Positions 38,209 through 45,760 of a stretch of 64,000 nt of DNA are shown here, piece after piece; the first letter of the stretch is position 1; the number at the start of each line of letters is the position of its first letter. Origin of the DNA: Polyangia bacterium (GTDB taxonomy: Bacteria; Myxococcota_A; Polyangia; Nannocystales; Nannocystaceae); the NCBI GenBank assembly GCA_030429545.1, contig JAUIFF010000002.1:310001-374000 (forward strand), written 5' to 3'. Under the pieces are notes generated by a model. The model was not told where the DNA came from. It did not search any database and worked only from the letters and a program-made list of their open reading frames with translations. The translations under genes and the position numbers were made by a program.

Positions 38209-40165
38209 CGAATGTCTCCCACTGCGCAAGCAGACGCAGTCGCCCACCGACCGTGTCGAGTTCAACCCGCAGGCCGTCGTCTAACTCGCAGCACCCGCGA
38301 CAGCCGACAAGAGCCGAAAGCCCGAGTTCACGCGACATGATGGCGGCGTGACTCATCCACCCACCGTACTCACAACAGACGGCTGCAACCCCAAGCTGGT
38401 GGAGGACAACGGCCGCCTGTGCGGTGAGGGCGGGTATCGCCAGTATCTCCCCGTCCGCGAGCGGGCGCTGAAGCACATCGGCGAGCGAGCGTCGAATCGC
38501 CAAACGCCCACAAAACGGAGCTCCAATCCCCATGCCTCGTAGGTGCCGCCGCCCCGGCAGGCTCAAGGGGTCGCCGTGATAGAGGAACTCAGGCGCCCGA
38601 ACAACTTGTTGATACAATTGTTTTTGGCGCGTGATGTCTGCCTCGAGCTCCGTGCAAGGTGCCGCCAACAGATGTTCTAGGCGCAGGTAGAAGATGTCTT
38701 CGCCGAGACCGAACAGTTGTCCGGCGCGGCGATAGCCGCAGGCAACCATTGCCAGGCCGAGGGCAAATAGGTGGTCGTCGAGCTCGCCGAGGGCCGTTGC
38801 AAGCTCGTTGTCGGTCGGCTCGGGGGGTGCTGGGACACTGGCGACAGTGCCGAGGTATGTGGCCAAACTAGGGCTTTGAATGTCCCAACAAAGTGGGAGC
38901 ACATCGAGTGTTTGGCCACGGTCAAATAGGCACGTGGGTCGCTCGGTGGCCCCAGACCTGGCAAGCAATGGTTGCACAGCACGCCCGAGGCCACCTAGGT
39001 TGTGGCGAATGTAGGCACGGTAGATTGTGGCAAATGCCTGCAGTGCGGCCTCCAATGTGGTGCGCCAGGCAGTCCGCTCGTGGCACCGCAAAAACCTGTC
39101 ACGAAACCTGTCGAGTTGGCCGCGTGCGGCCGGAATGTCGCGTGTCCGCAGGCGTTGGTAGGCTGCCCTGGCCGCGGTCAGAAGCGAGTTTTTGTCAGTC
39201 GGTTGTGGCTGTGTAGGGCTTGGCGGTGCACGACGCAGATACAACCACCCGGCCAACACTTCGAGCGACTGGGCCTCGGCGACATGTTGCTTGAGCCACT
39301 CGATCAAACTTTGGTGGGCCGGTGACAGTGGCTCGGGGTTGTGTTCTGCGTCGAGCGCAAGCAGGCCACCAAGGTCGGGGCGTGGGCTTTGCGCGGCGAG
39401 CCGGGCAAAAAACGGCGCGCAGTCGGGGGCCAGTGCAGCCGTGAGCGGGCGGGCTTGGACCAGCCAACAGGCCGTTTGTGTACATGCAATTTCAAGGTCA
39501 AGGTGGTCGGGGTTGAGGCCGGGGTTGGGGTCGGAGTCGGGGTCGAGGCCGGGGTCAAGGTCGAGACCGGCCACGTGGGCCTGTCGCCGGACATGGTCGC
39601 AGATGTTCTGGAGTTGTTGGCGACGGGTGTCTGGCTCGAGCCAGTCGAGGGGCCCCGAAAAGCTCGGGACCTGGGCCCCGGCAAGTGTTTCACTCCCGCG
39701 ATGGGGGTAGAGCTCGACAAAGCAGGCCCCGTTGTAGCAGGCCACCACCGCAAGCTCGCAGGCCGCAACCTGTTGTTGAATCAACACTTGGCACTGGCTC
39801 GCTTGGTTGTGCATGCGCAGCTTGGCCACTGCCTCAACAACATCTTGTATATCCATGCAGTTGGCGATCGACTGGCCCAGCCCCGCCTGGCTGCGGACCG
39901 GCCCATCTTCGTTGGCGAGGGCGCTGCGGACGATCACCGGGCCGCACGCGAGGAGGTCGTTGACCGCCGGGATGTCGACCGGCTCGTCGAGCGACAACAC
40001 CACCCCCGGGGGGATCTGGACGCCCGTGTGGAAGAGGGCATCGAGGTGCGCAGCCTTCGGATGCAGGAGCCGGGGCATCGTGCCGCGTGTGCCGAGCTGT
40101 CGGGCCACGTTGGCGACTGTAACCGAGCTCGCCAGTAAGCGCACGCGACGTATGTGAAAGTCCAC
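38195..40165 (-). CDS. PEP-synthase/pyruvate-phosphate-dikinase-like protein
   Basis: 656 residues from GTG 40165; an ATG at 40078 (MPRLLHPKAAHLDAL) fits the family start well too. The N-terminal part resembles the ATP-grasp domain (GVQIPPGVVLSLDEP, VIVRSALANEDGP, CWLVQARPL). The C-terminal part carries the phosphohistidine swivelling domain with GGWMSHAAIMSRELGLSALVG. The PEP/pyruvate barrel is missing, as in rifampicin phosphotransferase-like enzymes, so it may phosphorylate a small molecule. A DP/NP repeat insert sits near 210-225. It overlaps the start of the RND-domain lipoprotein. Confidence 0.75.
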   Translation of the reverse strand: MDFHIRRVRLLASSVTVANVARQLGTRGTMPRLLHPKAAHLDALFHTGVQIPPGVVLSLDEPVDIPAVNDLLACGPVIVRSALANEDGPVRSQAGLGQSIANCMDIQDVVEAVAKLRMHNQASQCQVLIQQQVAACELAVVACYNGACFVELYPHRGSETLAGAQVPSFSGPLDWLEPDTRRQQLQNICDHVRRQAHVAGLDLDPGLDPDSDPNPGLNPDHLDLEIACTQTACWLVQARPLTAALAPDCAPFFARLAAQSPRPDLGGLLALDAEHNPEPLSPAHQSLIEWLKQHVAEAQSLEVLAGWLYLRRAPPSPTQPQPTDKNSLLTAARAAYQRLRTRDIPAARGQLDRFRDRFLRCHERTAWRTTLEAALQAFATIYRAYIRHNLGGLGRAVQPLLARSGATERPTCLFDRGQTLDVLPLCWDIQSPSLATYLGTVASVPAPPEPTDNELATALGELDDHLFALGLAMVACGYRRAGQLFGLGEDIFYLRLEHLLAAPCTELEADITRQKQLYQQVVRAPEFLYHGDPLSLPGRRHLRGMGIGAPFCGRLAIRRSLADVLQRPLADGEILAIPALTAQAAVVLHQLGVAAVCCEYGGWMSHAAIMSRELGLSALVGCRGCCELDDGLRVELDTVGGRLRLLAQWETFDVPA

Positions 40166-40346
40166 GCGCCGCCAACCGAGACAAGGTTACGGCAATCGTG
40201 CGAAGGTCGGCAGGGTGGACCGACCGGTAAACTACGGCCCCTCACTCGTCGACTGGTGTGCCTGTCACATACCCCAAAAGGCGCGTGTGGGCGGGGGTCG
40301 AAGTGGTGGCGGCGGGCGGGGGCTCGATGGCATTGCCGTTGCAAGA

Positions 40347-40646
40347 ATGTTGCATAAGCACCGATGGGCCAAACACGCCGGTGTCGACTTTGACGTGTGG
40401 TTTGCGTTGGTGACCTTTGGCAGTGAAGTTCCCACGATTGTGCCGGTCCGCCAGGGTGGCCGGGTGATCGAGGTGGCCCACTGTGGCGCCTGGAGTTTTC
40501 TGCGGCCACAACGGCGAGCCCGGCTACTGGCCTCGCCGTGGTTACGTGCACGCAAGTGGCTGGTGCGGGGCTATGGGCAACTTCAGCAATGGGTGCCCGT
40601 CGATCGGCCCCACGCGTTGGTCACCGTGTGCACACGTTTGCGGTGA
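40347..40646 (+). CDS. Possible small hypothetical protein
   Basis: About 99 residues from ATG 40347; the frame is open from a GTG at 40215. The C-terminal part (DFDVWFALVTFGSEVPTIVPVRQGG, basic and Trp-rich after that) reads like a protein, and it ends five bases before the convergent gene. No ribosome site or family is visible, so this is a tentative call. Confidence 0.4.
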   Translation: MLHKHRWAKHAGVDFDVWFALVTFGSEVPTIVPVRQGGRVIEVAHCGAWSFLRPQRRARLLASPWLRARKWLVRGYGQLQQWVPVDRPHALVTVCTRLR

Positions 40647-40650
40647 GGAG

Positions 40651-41001
40651 CTATTGCCAATGGTGATCGCAGGCGTAACACGCCCACATCAGCACCTCTC
40701 CACCGTCGGCCCCGCGCGTGTAGGTTTGGTCTGTCTGCATCGATTCGCAGCTCGGGCAGGCGACGTTGCCAGCGGTATAGGCGGGGTTTATCCCCTTCGG
40801 GCTGCGCATGGTCACCATGTACAACCCCGTGAGCGCGGCGCCCCCAACCATGCCAAATACAAGCCCACCGACAAGGCCAAAGGTTGGTCCGATAACGGCA
40901 CAGGCCACAACGAGCAGGGCAAACAGGATCGTGAAGATGATTTTTCGGGCAGGCTCGTTGGCTCGCGTGAGAGCATCGACGTCGTCGCGGTTGGTGACCA
41001 C
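40651..41001 (-). CDS. Small membrane protein with C-terminal zinc-ribbon motif
   Basis: 116 residues. Two hydrophobic segments (IIFTILFALLVVACAVIGP, LVGGLVFGMVGGAALTGLYM) are followed by VACPSCESMQTDQ and WACYACDHHWQ, two CxxC pairs that make a zinc ribbon. The proteins behind it on the plus strand are also small membrane proteins. Function unknown. Confidence 0.7.
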   Translation of the reverse strand: MVTNRDDVDALTRANEPARKIIFTILFALLVVACAVIGPTFGLVGGLVFGMVGGAALTGLYMVTMRSPKGINPAYTAGNVACPSCESMQTDQTYTRGADGGEVLMWACYACDHHWQ

Positions 41002-41056
41002 GCCCTATCGTACACGATCGGCAGGTATGGGTAGCGAGGATTGACTTGGGATTGGT

Positions 41057-41518
41057 TTGACAGTGCCCAGCCACGCGCGTAACTTCGCGCCCGTGGCCGA
41101 GACGTTTTCCATCAAAATGATGGTCCAGACCTACTATGCGAGGCTCGACGACCAGGAGTTTCAGCTCAAACAGGGGCCTCGGCGGACGACTGTCCCGACC
41201 GCTTCGTTTCGCCATCTTTATGTTGAAGATGAGGGGGCGATGCAACTGATGTGGCTGTCGTACGAGGCCGCCAACGGCAAGCTCAAGCGGGTCAGCATTG
41301 GCGCCAATGCTGGTGACCCGGGGCTGGCGAAGTTGGTCGACTCGCTCGTTGCCGCCTACCCCCAAATCGACATTCGTTCGCAGGATCGCAAACAGGCCAT
41401 GCAAACCCTCGGGGCGATGTCACGGGGGCTGCGAATTGCGATTGGGCTGACAGTCGCGCTGGTGTTCATGGTGGTTTTGTCTTTCATCGCCGAGTACCTC
41501 GGCGGAGCATTCGAGTAA
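41057..41518 (+). CDS. Hypothetical protein with C-terminal membrane anchor
   Basis: About 153 residues. The start is uncertain: TTG 41057, GTG 41063 or ATG 41117; a GGGA-like site favours the first. The soluble part is beta-rich (TYYARLDDQEFQLKQGPRRT, LMWLSYEAANGKLKRVSIG). A single membrane helix near the end (LRIAIGLTVALVFMVVLSFI) would leave the domain in the cytosol. It lies five bases before the next membrane-protein gene, so the two likely form an operon. Confidence 0.65.
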   Translation: MTVPSHARNFAPVAETFSIKMMVQTYYARLDDQEFQLKQGPRRTTVPTASFRHLYVEDEGAMQLMWLSYEAANGKLKRVSIGANAGDPGLAKLVDSLVAAYPQIDIRSQDRKQAMQTLGAMSRGLRIAIGLTVALVFMVVLSFIAEYLGGAFE

Positions 41519-41523
41519 CGGCG

Positions 41524-42165
41524 ATGGTTGTTTACAACATGTGGGCCATGATGGCCGCGATGATCACGGCGCTTGTCTATGCGCCGGTGGTGTACTTTTT
41601 TGGCGACTTGGTCCAGGCCGATGTCCGGGTCTTGGGCTTTATTTTGCTGTTTGGCGTGGTCGGGACCGTACTCGAGTTTGGCTACAAAATTCCCCCGCGG
41701 TTGTTTTGGCTACCGGTGTGGTTTTGGGGCGTCGTGGCAATTGTCGGGTCGGTCCTCGATGCCGCCGGCGTGCGTGGCATGCAGTTGTTTGGGGCGACTG
41801 CCGGGATCGCTGTGGTGTTGGGGGGACTGGTGATGTGGCAAGCCCGGCGTTTGGGGGGCGGTGTGGCTGTGCGTGCGCTGGCGAGTGCACGCGACCTGTT
41901 GGCCGCCGGCAAGCGTCCGTACCGGACCCTGGCGCGCGCGATCATCGTTGCACCTACACTCAATCGAATCGAGCGCGACCACACTCTGGCTTGCTTGGAT
42001 CTCATTGTCGACAATTTTGCCAAGGATCTACCCGAGGACCTTCATGCCGAGGTGGAGCAGCTGCGCACCCAACTGCGGGCCGGCGAGGCGGACGTGACCG
42101 TCGATCCGAGTCGCCTCCAGCGGGTCGTGGATTGGCTCGGCGAGCAGGCAGCGTTTGCCCGCTAG
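41524..42165 (+). CDS. Membrane protein with cytosolic C-terminal helical domain
   Basis: 213 residues. Four hydrophobic segments in the first 110 (MITALVYAPVVYFFGDLV, VLGFILLFGVVGTVLEFGY, LPVWFWGVVAIVGSVL, GATAGIAVVLGGLVMW). A soluble helical region follows (IERDHTLACLDLIVDNFAKDLPEDLHAEVEQLRTQL). No family recognised. It is probably co-transcribed with the preceding small gene. A TGCA-N2-TACA copy at 41949 encodes Ala-Pro-Thr. Confidence 0.7.
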   Translation: MVVYNMWAMMAAMITALVYAPVVYFFGDLVQADVRVLGFILLFGVVGTVLEFGYKIPPRLFWLPVWFWGVVAIVGSVLDAAGVRGMQLFGATAGIAVVLGGLVMWQARRLGGGVAVRALASARDLLAAGKRPYRTLARAIIVAPTLNRIERDHTLACLDLIVDNFAKDLPEDLHAEVEQLRTQLRAGEADVTVDPSRLQRVVDWLGEQAAFAR

Positions 42166-42285
42166 GCCCGGGTTGCACCTCGTTGCGCAAAATGCATCTA
42201 CATGTTCTTGGGGAACGTGTTTGGGCGGGTCGTGCGGGTCGACATTTTCGCGCGGATTGCATACAAAACGCGTGGAGCACCTCCC

Positions 42286-42912
42286 ATGAACAACACCAGT
42301 GTCGACTCGTACCTGCGCGAAGGCTGTGGCCGCTGCGAGCACTTCCAAACCCCCGCGTGCAAGGTCCACCTGTGGACACCGATCCTGCTGGGACTGCGCG
42401 AGCTTTTGCGGAAGACCGACCTCGAAGAGACCATGAAGTGGGGCTCGCCGTGCTACACGCTCAACCGCAAAAACGTGGTGATGTTGGCGTCGCGCAAGGA
42501 TTGTTGCGCCCTGAGTTTCTTTAAAGGGGCGGCACTTGTCGACCAAGCTGGCCTACTCGAAAGTCCCGGGCCCAACTCGCGCTACGCACGACTCATCCGA
42601 TTTACCAACCAGGGCGAGCTCAAAAGTCGCCGCCGCCAGGTCAAAGAGTTGGTCGAGCAGGCGATTGCGCTCGAGCGGGCTGGCACCAAAGTCGTTGTCA
42701 GTCAGGCACCCGAGCAGGTGCCTGCCGAGTTTGAGCAGCGGCTGCGGGCCGAGCCCAGCTTGCAAAAGGCATTTATGTCGCTCACACCGGGGCGGCGACG
42801 CAGCCATCTCATTTACATCCGCGGCGGCAAAAAAAGCGAAACCCGGCGGCGACGCGTGGAAAAATGTATACCCAAGATATTTGCCGGGCGCGGGTTTAAC
42901 GAACGGGTCTAG
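42286..42912 (+). CDS. YdeI/OmdA-like protein with DUF1801 domain
   Basis: 208 residues from ATG 42286. The N-terminal DUF1801-like part includes LRELLRKTDLEETMKWGSPCYTLNRKNVVML and CCALSFFKGAALVDQAGLLESPG. The C-terminal part has FEQRLRAEPSLQKAFMSLTPGRRRSHLIYI, typical of bacteriocin-protection YdeI/OmdA proteins, with RRRRVEKC near the end. Cytosolic; biochemical role poorly defined in the family. Cys residues at the N-terminus (GCGRCEHFQTPAC) are unusual. Confidence 0.82.
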   Translation: MNNTSVDSYLREGCGRCEHFQTPACKVHLWTPILLGLRELLRKTDLEETMKWGSPCYTLNRKNVVMLASRKDCCALSFFKGAALVDQAGLLESPGPNSRYARLIRFTNQGELKSRRRQVKELVEQAIALERAGTKVVVSQAPEQVPAEFEQRLRAEPSLQKAFMSLTPGRRRSHLIYIRGGKKSETRRRRVEKCIPKIFAGRGFNERV

Positions 42913-42965
42913 CAGCACGCTGGCACAGGTTGGTCGCCCCGCTTGGCGCGTGGTAGGTAGGGCAG

Positions 42966-44834
42966 GTGCCCGAGGACGTGACGCCATCGCCGTTGGTGCG
43001 AACCAAACAGGTCCGCGCCGCGATTGCGGCACTGGCCCACCAGGGCAACATCGAAGCGCGGGGAGCCGTGTTTACCAAACCAGAGGTGGTCGACGGGATC
43101 CTCGACCTTTGTGGGTACCAAAGTGAGCGTCCGTTGGCCGACCTTCGGGTTTTGGAGCCCGCCTGCGGAGCCGGAGAGTTTTTATATGCAATTATTCGCC
43201 GGTTGCTCGCTGCGTGCCGGCGGCAGCAGATTCCGATGTCCGAGTGGGTCGACCGGCTGGGCCGAAGTGTCCGCGCGGTGGAGTTGCACATACCAACATT
43301 TGAGCACACAAAAACCCGGTTGCGCCAACAGCTCATGGCCGAGGGCTTGTCTGCCTGCGCAGCCGAGCAGCTCGCGGATAGGTGGCTGACACAGGATGAT
43401 TTTTTGCTGACGCCCTTGGCCGGCACATTCGATGTGATTGTCGGCAATCCCCCCTATGTCCGCCAGGAGCGGATCCCTGCCCCCCTACTATCGGTGTACA
43501 GGCAACGTTTTTCAACCCTTTACGACCGGGCCGACCTCTATGTGCTGTTTTACGAGCGTTGCCTCGATCGGCTCGCGGATGGAGGTGTGCTTGGGTTTAT
43601 CTGCGCCAACCGTTGGGTCAAAAATAAATACGGAAGCCGTTTGCGGGCAAAGATCGCAGACGGCTACAACCTCGATGCCTATATCGACATGGCCCATGTC
43701 GATGCGTTTGCCCAACGGGTCGCTGCCTACCCGGCAATTACGGTGATTCGCCGAGGGCCGGCAAGGGCCACCGCTGTGGTTACACAAGCAACGGGGATGA
43801 CGCTTGCGGAGGTATTCGCCGCAGTCGCTCGCCACGAACCGAATGCCCGGGTCGAAGCGGTCGACAAAGAAGTCGCTCGCCACGAACCGACCCGGGTCAA
43901 AGCGATCGACAAAGTAGTCGCTCGCCACGAACCGACCCGGGTCAAAGCGATCGACAAAGTAGTCGCTAGCCGCGAACCGACTACCCAAGTCAAAGCGGTC
44001 GACAAAGTAGCCTGCGGGCGGGACCCGTGGCTGGTCGATTCGCCGCACATCATCGCCACGATTCGCGGCATTGAAGGGCGCTTGCCCACGCTCGAGCAGG
44101 CCGGTGCCAAGGTTGGGATCGGGGTCGCGACCGGGGCCGATCGGGTGTACATTGGCGAGTACGACCAATTGCCGGTTGAGCATGCACGCAAGCTCAAACT
44201 AGCTGTTTCGGGGGATATCACGGGCAACGGTTTTACCTGGTCTGGCAAGGGGCTTGTCAACCCCTGGGAGCCGAGTGGAAAACTGGCAGACCTTGCCGCC
44301 TACCCGCAATTTGCGAAGTATATCCACAAGCACGCCGATCGACTCAAGAAGCGGCATACGGCCAAAAAGAGCCCGCATGCGTGGTACAAAACCATCGATC
44401 GTGTGTACGCCGAGCTCACGACCACACCCAAGCTACTCATTCCCGATATCAAGGGGGAGGCGAGTGTTGTCTACGATGTCGGAAACTACTACCCACACCA
44501 CAATTTGTATGTGGTGACTTCAACGACCTGGGACCTTCGTGCGTTGCAAGCAGTTTTGCGGTCGTCGGTGGCACTGATGTTTGTCGCCGCCTACTGCGTG
44601 CGCATGGCCGGAGGGTTTTTGCGGTTTCAGGCACAGTACCTCCGGCGGATTCGGGTGCCCCGGTGGGAATCGTTGTCGACAAACCAGCGGGCTGTGCTGA
44701 CCGCAGCCGCCGAGGAAGCCGACCCGGCCGCGCTCGATCGTGCGGTGTTTTTGGTGTTTGGGTTATCGCCATCCGAAATCCAAACCGTCGAGTCGTTTGT
44801 CGCGGGCGTGCGCCAGCGCGGCGTGCTGCGGTGA
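42966..44834 (+). CDS. N6-adenine DNA methyltransferase (Eco57I/TaqI-like)
   Basis: 622 residues. SAM-binding motif I LEPACGAGEFLYAI at about 64; catalytic motif IV VIVGNPPYVRQE at about 158. A further catalytic-domain stretch, GFICANRWVKNKYGSRLRAKI, lies near 215. The C-terminal half should hold the target-recognition domain (FTWSGKGLVNPWEP, RFQAQYLRRIRVP). Between them lie four 15-16-residue repeats (VARHEPTRVKAIDKV). No restriction domain is fused, and the nearest nuclease-like gene is 7 kb away, so it may be a solitary methylase or a defence remnant. Target sequence unknown. Confidence 0.9.
   Translation: MPEDVTPSPLVRTKQVRAAIAALAHQGNIEARGAVFTKPEVVDGILDLCGYQSERPLADLRVLEPACGAGEFLYAIIRRLLAACRRQQIPMSEWVDRLGRSVRAVELHIPTFEHTKTRLRQQLMAEGLSACAAEQLADRWLTQDDFLLTPLAGTFDVIVGNPPYVRQERIPAPLLSVYRQRFSTLYDRADLYVLFYERCLDRLADGGVLGFICANRWVKNKYGSRLRAKIADGYNLDAYIDMAHVDAFAQRVAAYPAITVIRRGPARATAVVTQATGMTLAEVFAAVARHEPNARVEAVDKEVARHEPTRVKAIDKVVARHEPTRVKAIDKVVASREPTTQVKAVDKVACGRDPWLVDSPHIIATIRGIEGRLPTLEQAGAKVGIGVATGADRVYIGEYDQLPVEHARKLKLAVSGDITGNGFTWSGKGLVNPWEPSGKLADLAAYPQFAKYIHKHADRLKKRHTAKKSPHAWYKTIDRVYAELTTTPKLLIPDIKGEASVVYDVGNYYPHHNLYVVTSTTWDLRALQAVLRSSVALMFVAAYCVRMAGGFLRFQAQYLRRIRVPRWESLSTNQRAVLTAAAEEADPAALDRAVFLVFGLSPSEIQTVESFVAGVRQRGVLR
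43824..44009 (+). repeat. Four in-frame tandem repeats of 45-48 bp in the methyltransferase
   Basis: Units at 43824-43871, 43872-43916, 43917-43961 and 43962-44009. Units two and three are identical at nearly every base; all keep the reading frame and encode VARHEPTRVKAIDKV or close variants. Copy number could change by slippage without breaking the gene. Confidence 0.95.
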
Positions 44835-44893
44835 GTTTAGACTGCGGTAAGTCTTTTCGAGCTGCTGGGATAAGTTTTTAGACCTGGCTTGGG

Positions 44894-45760
44894 TCAGTCC
44901 GTGTGCTGCTGAATACTGGCGAGGTGATGCGCAATACTGACATCGAGGCGGCTTGCGATCAGGTGCATGATCGATTCGACGTCGCGATCGTCGGCCTGTA
45001 ACAACGCGCCGAGGGAGGCCCGGCTGCGCTCGAGCACTTCGGCCCTGGCGCGGGCGAGCCAGCGTGCGGCGGTTGCCCGGTGGACCTTGTAGATCGGTGC
45101 GATTTCGTCGATGGTACGTTGATTAATAAGATGTAGACGCAAGATGTTTCGCGCCTTCGGGGTCAGGTCGCGCATGGCTGTGGCAAAGGCCTGGCGAAAG
45201 GCCTGGCGATACTTGCGTTTGAGCAATCGCAGCTCGGGGTCGTGTTCGGTCAGTTGGGCTGCGAGTTGACCGTGTTGCTCGCCGCGGTCCCTCCTGGCGT
45301 TGTCGGAGCGGTTTGTATCGATGGCGAGGCGGGTGCAGGCGATCTTGAGCCAGCGTTTGAGCGAGCCGGTCCCGGCGTAGGTTTGCAGCCGGGGAGGTGG
45401 GCCAACGACGAGGCGAACCAGTAGGTTTTGGACAACTTCCTCGGGTTGGTCGGTACCTGTGCGACGGGCCGCGGCCGCGAGCACGCTGCGATAGGTCCGC
45501 TCGAATGCCTGTAGTGCATCTCGTTGGCCACGCAGACAGCCACAAACGAGATAGAGGTCGGAGAGTCGCAACTTGGCGAGACCCGCAAGTGGGGGACCGC
45601 TGGGCAGCCGCGCCACCACGGCGGCCACAAGTGCATCCTCGGGAACTTCGACGCCGGGCCAGGTGGTTTGTGCCGCAGCAAATGCAGCTTGCCACGCGGC
45701 AGCGAGGGCCGGGGCGTCGCTTTGTGGTGTGTTGGACAAAGCCTTCACAAACGGACTCAC
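44894..45760 (-). CDS. Sigma-70-family RNA polymerase sigma factor
   Basis: 288 residues. An N-terminal extension of about 80 residues precedes region 2 (LRGQRDALQAFERTYRSVLAAAARR, EEVVQNLLVRLV, YAGTGSLKRWLKIACTRLAID). Region 4 is AMRDLTPKARNILRLHLINQRTIDEIAPIYKVHRATAARWLARARAEV. Its ATG overlaps the stop of the upstream kinase gene by 4 bases. The kinase carries an anti-sigma-type zinc motif, so it probably controls this sigma factor directly. A short C-terminal helical tail follows region 4. Confidence 0.88.
   Translation of the reverse strand: MSPFVKALSNTPQSDAPALAAAWQAAFAAAQTTWPGVEVPEDALVAAVVARLPSGPPLAGLAKLRLSDLYLVCGCLRGQRDALQAFERTYRSVLAAAARRTGTDQPEEVVQNLLVRLVVGPPPRLQTYAGTGSLKRWLKIACTRLAIDTNRSDNARRDRGEQHGQLAAQLTEHDPELRLLKRKYRQAFRQAFATAMRDLTPKARNILRLHLINQRTIDEIAPIYKVHRATAARWLARARAEVLERSRASLGALLQADDRDVESIMHLIASRLDVSIAHHLASIQQHTD

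Noticed and set aside
39341..40138. 265-codon plus-strand frame opposite the PEP-synthase-like gene
   Set aside because: Val/Gly/Glu-rich mirror of the real gene, with no domain and no ribosome site.
43824..44009. Tandem repeats as a possible CRISPR array
   Set aside because: Units are contiguous with no spacers and are translated in frame within the methyltransferase.
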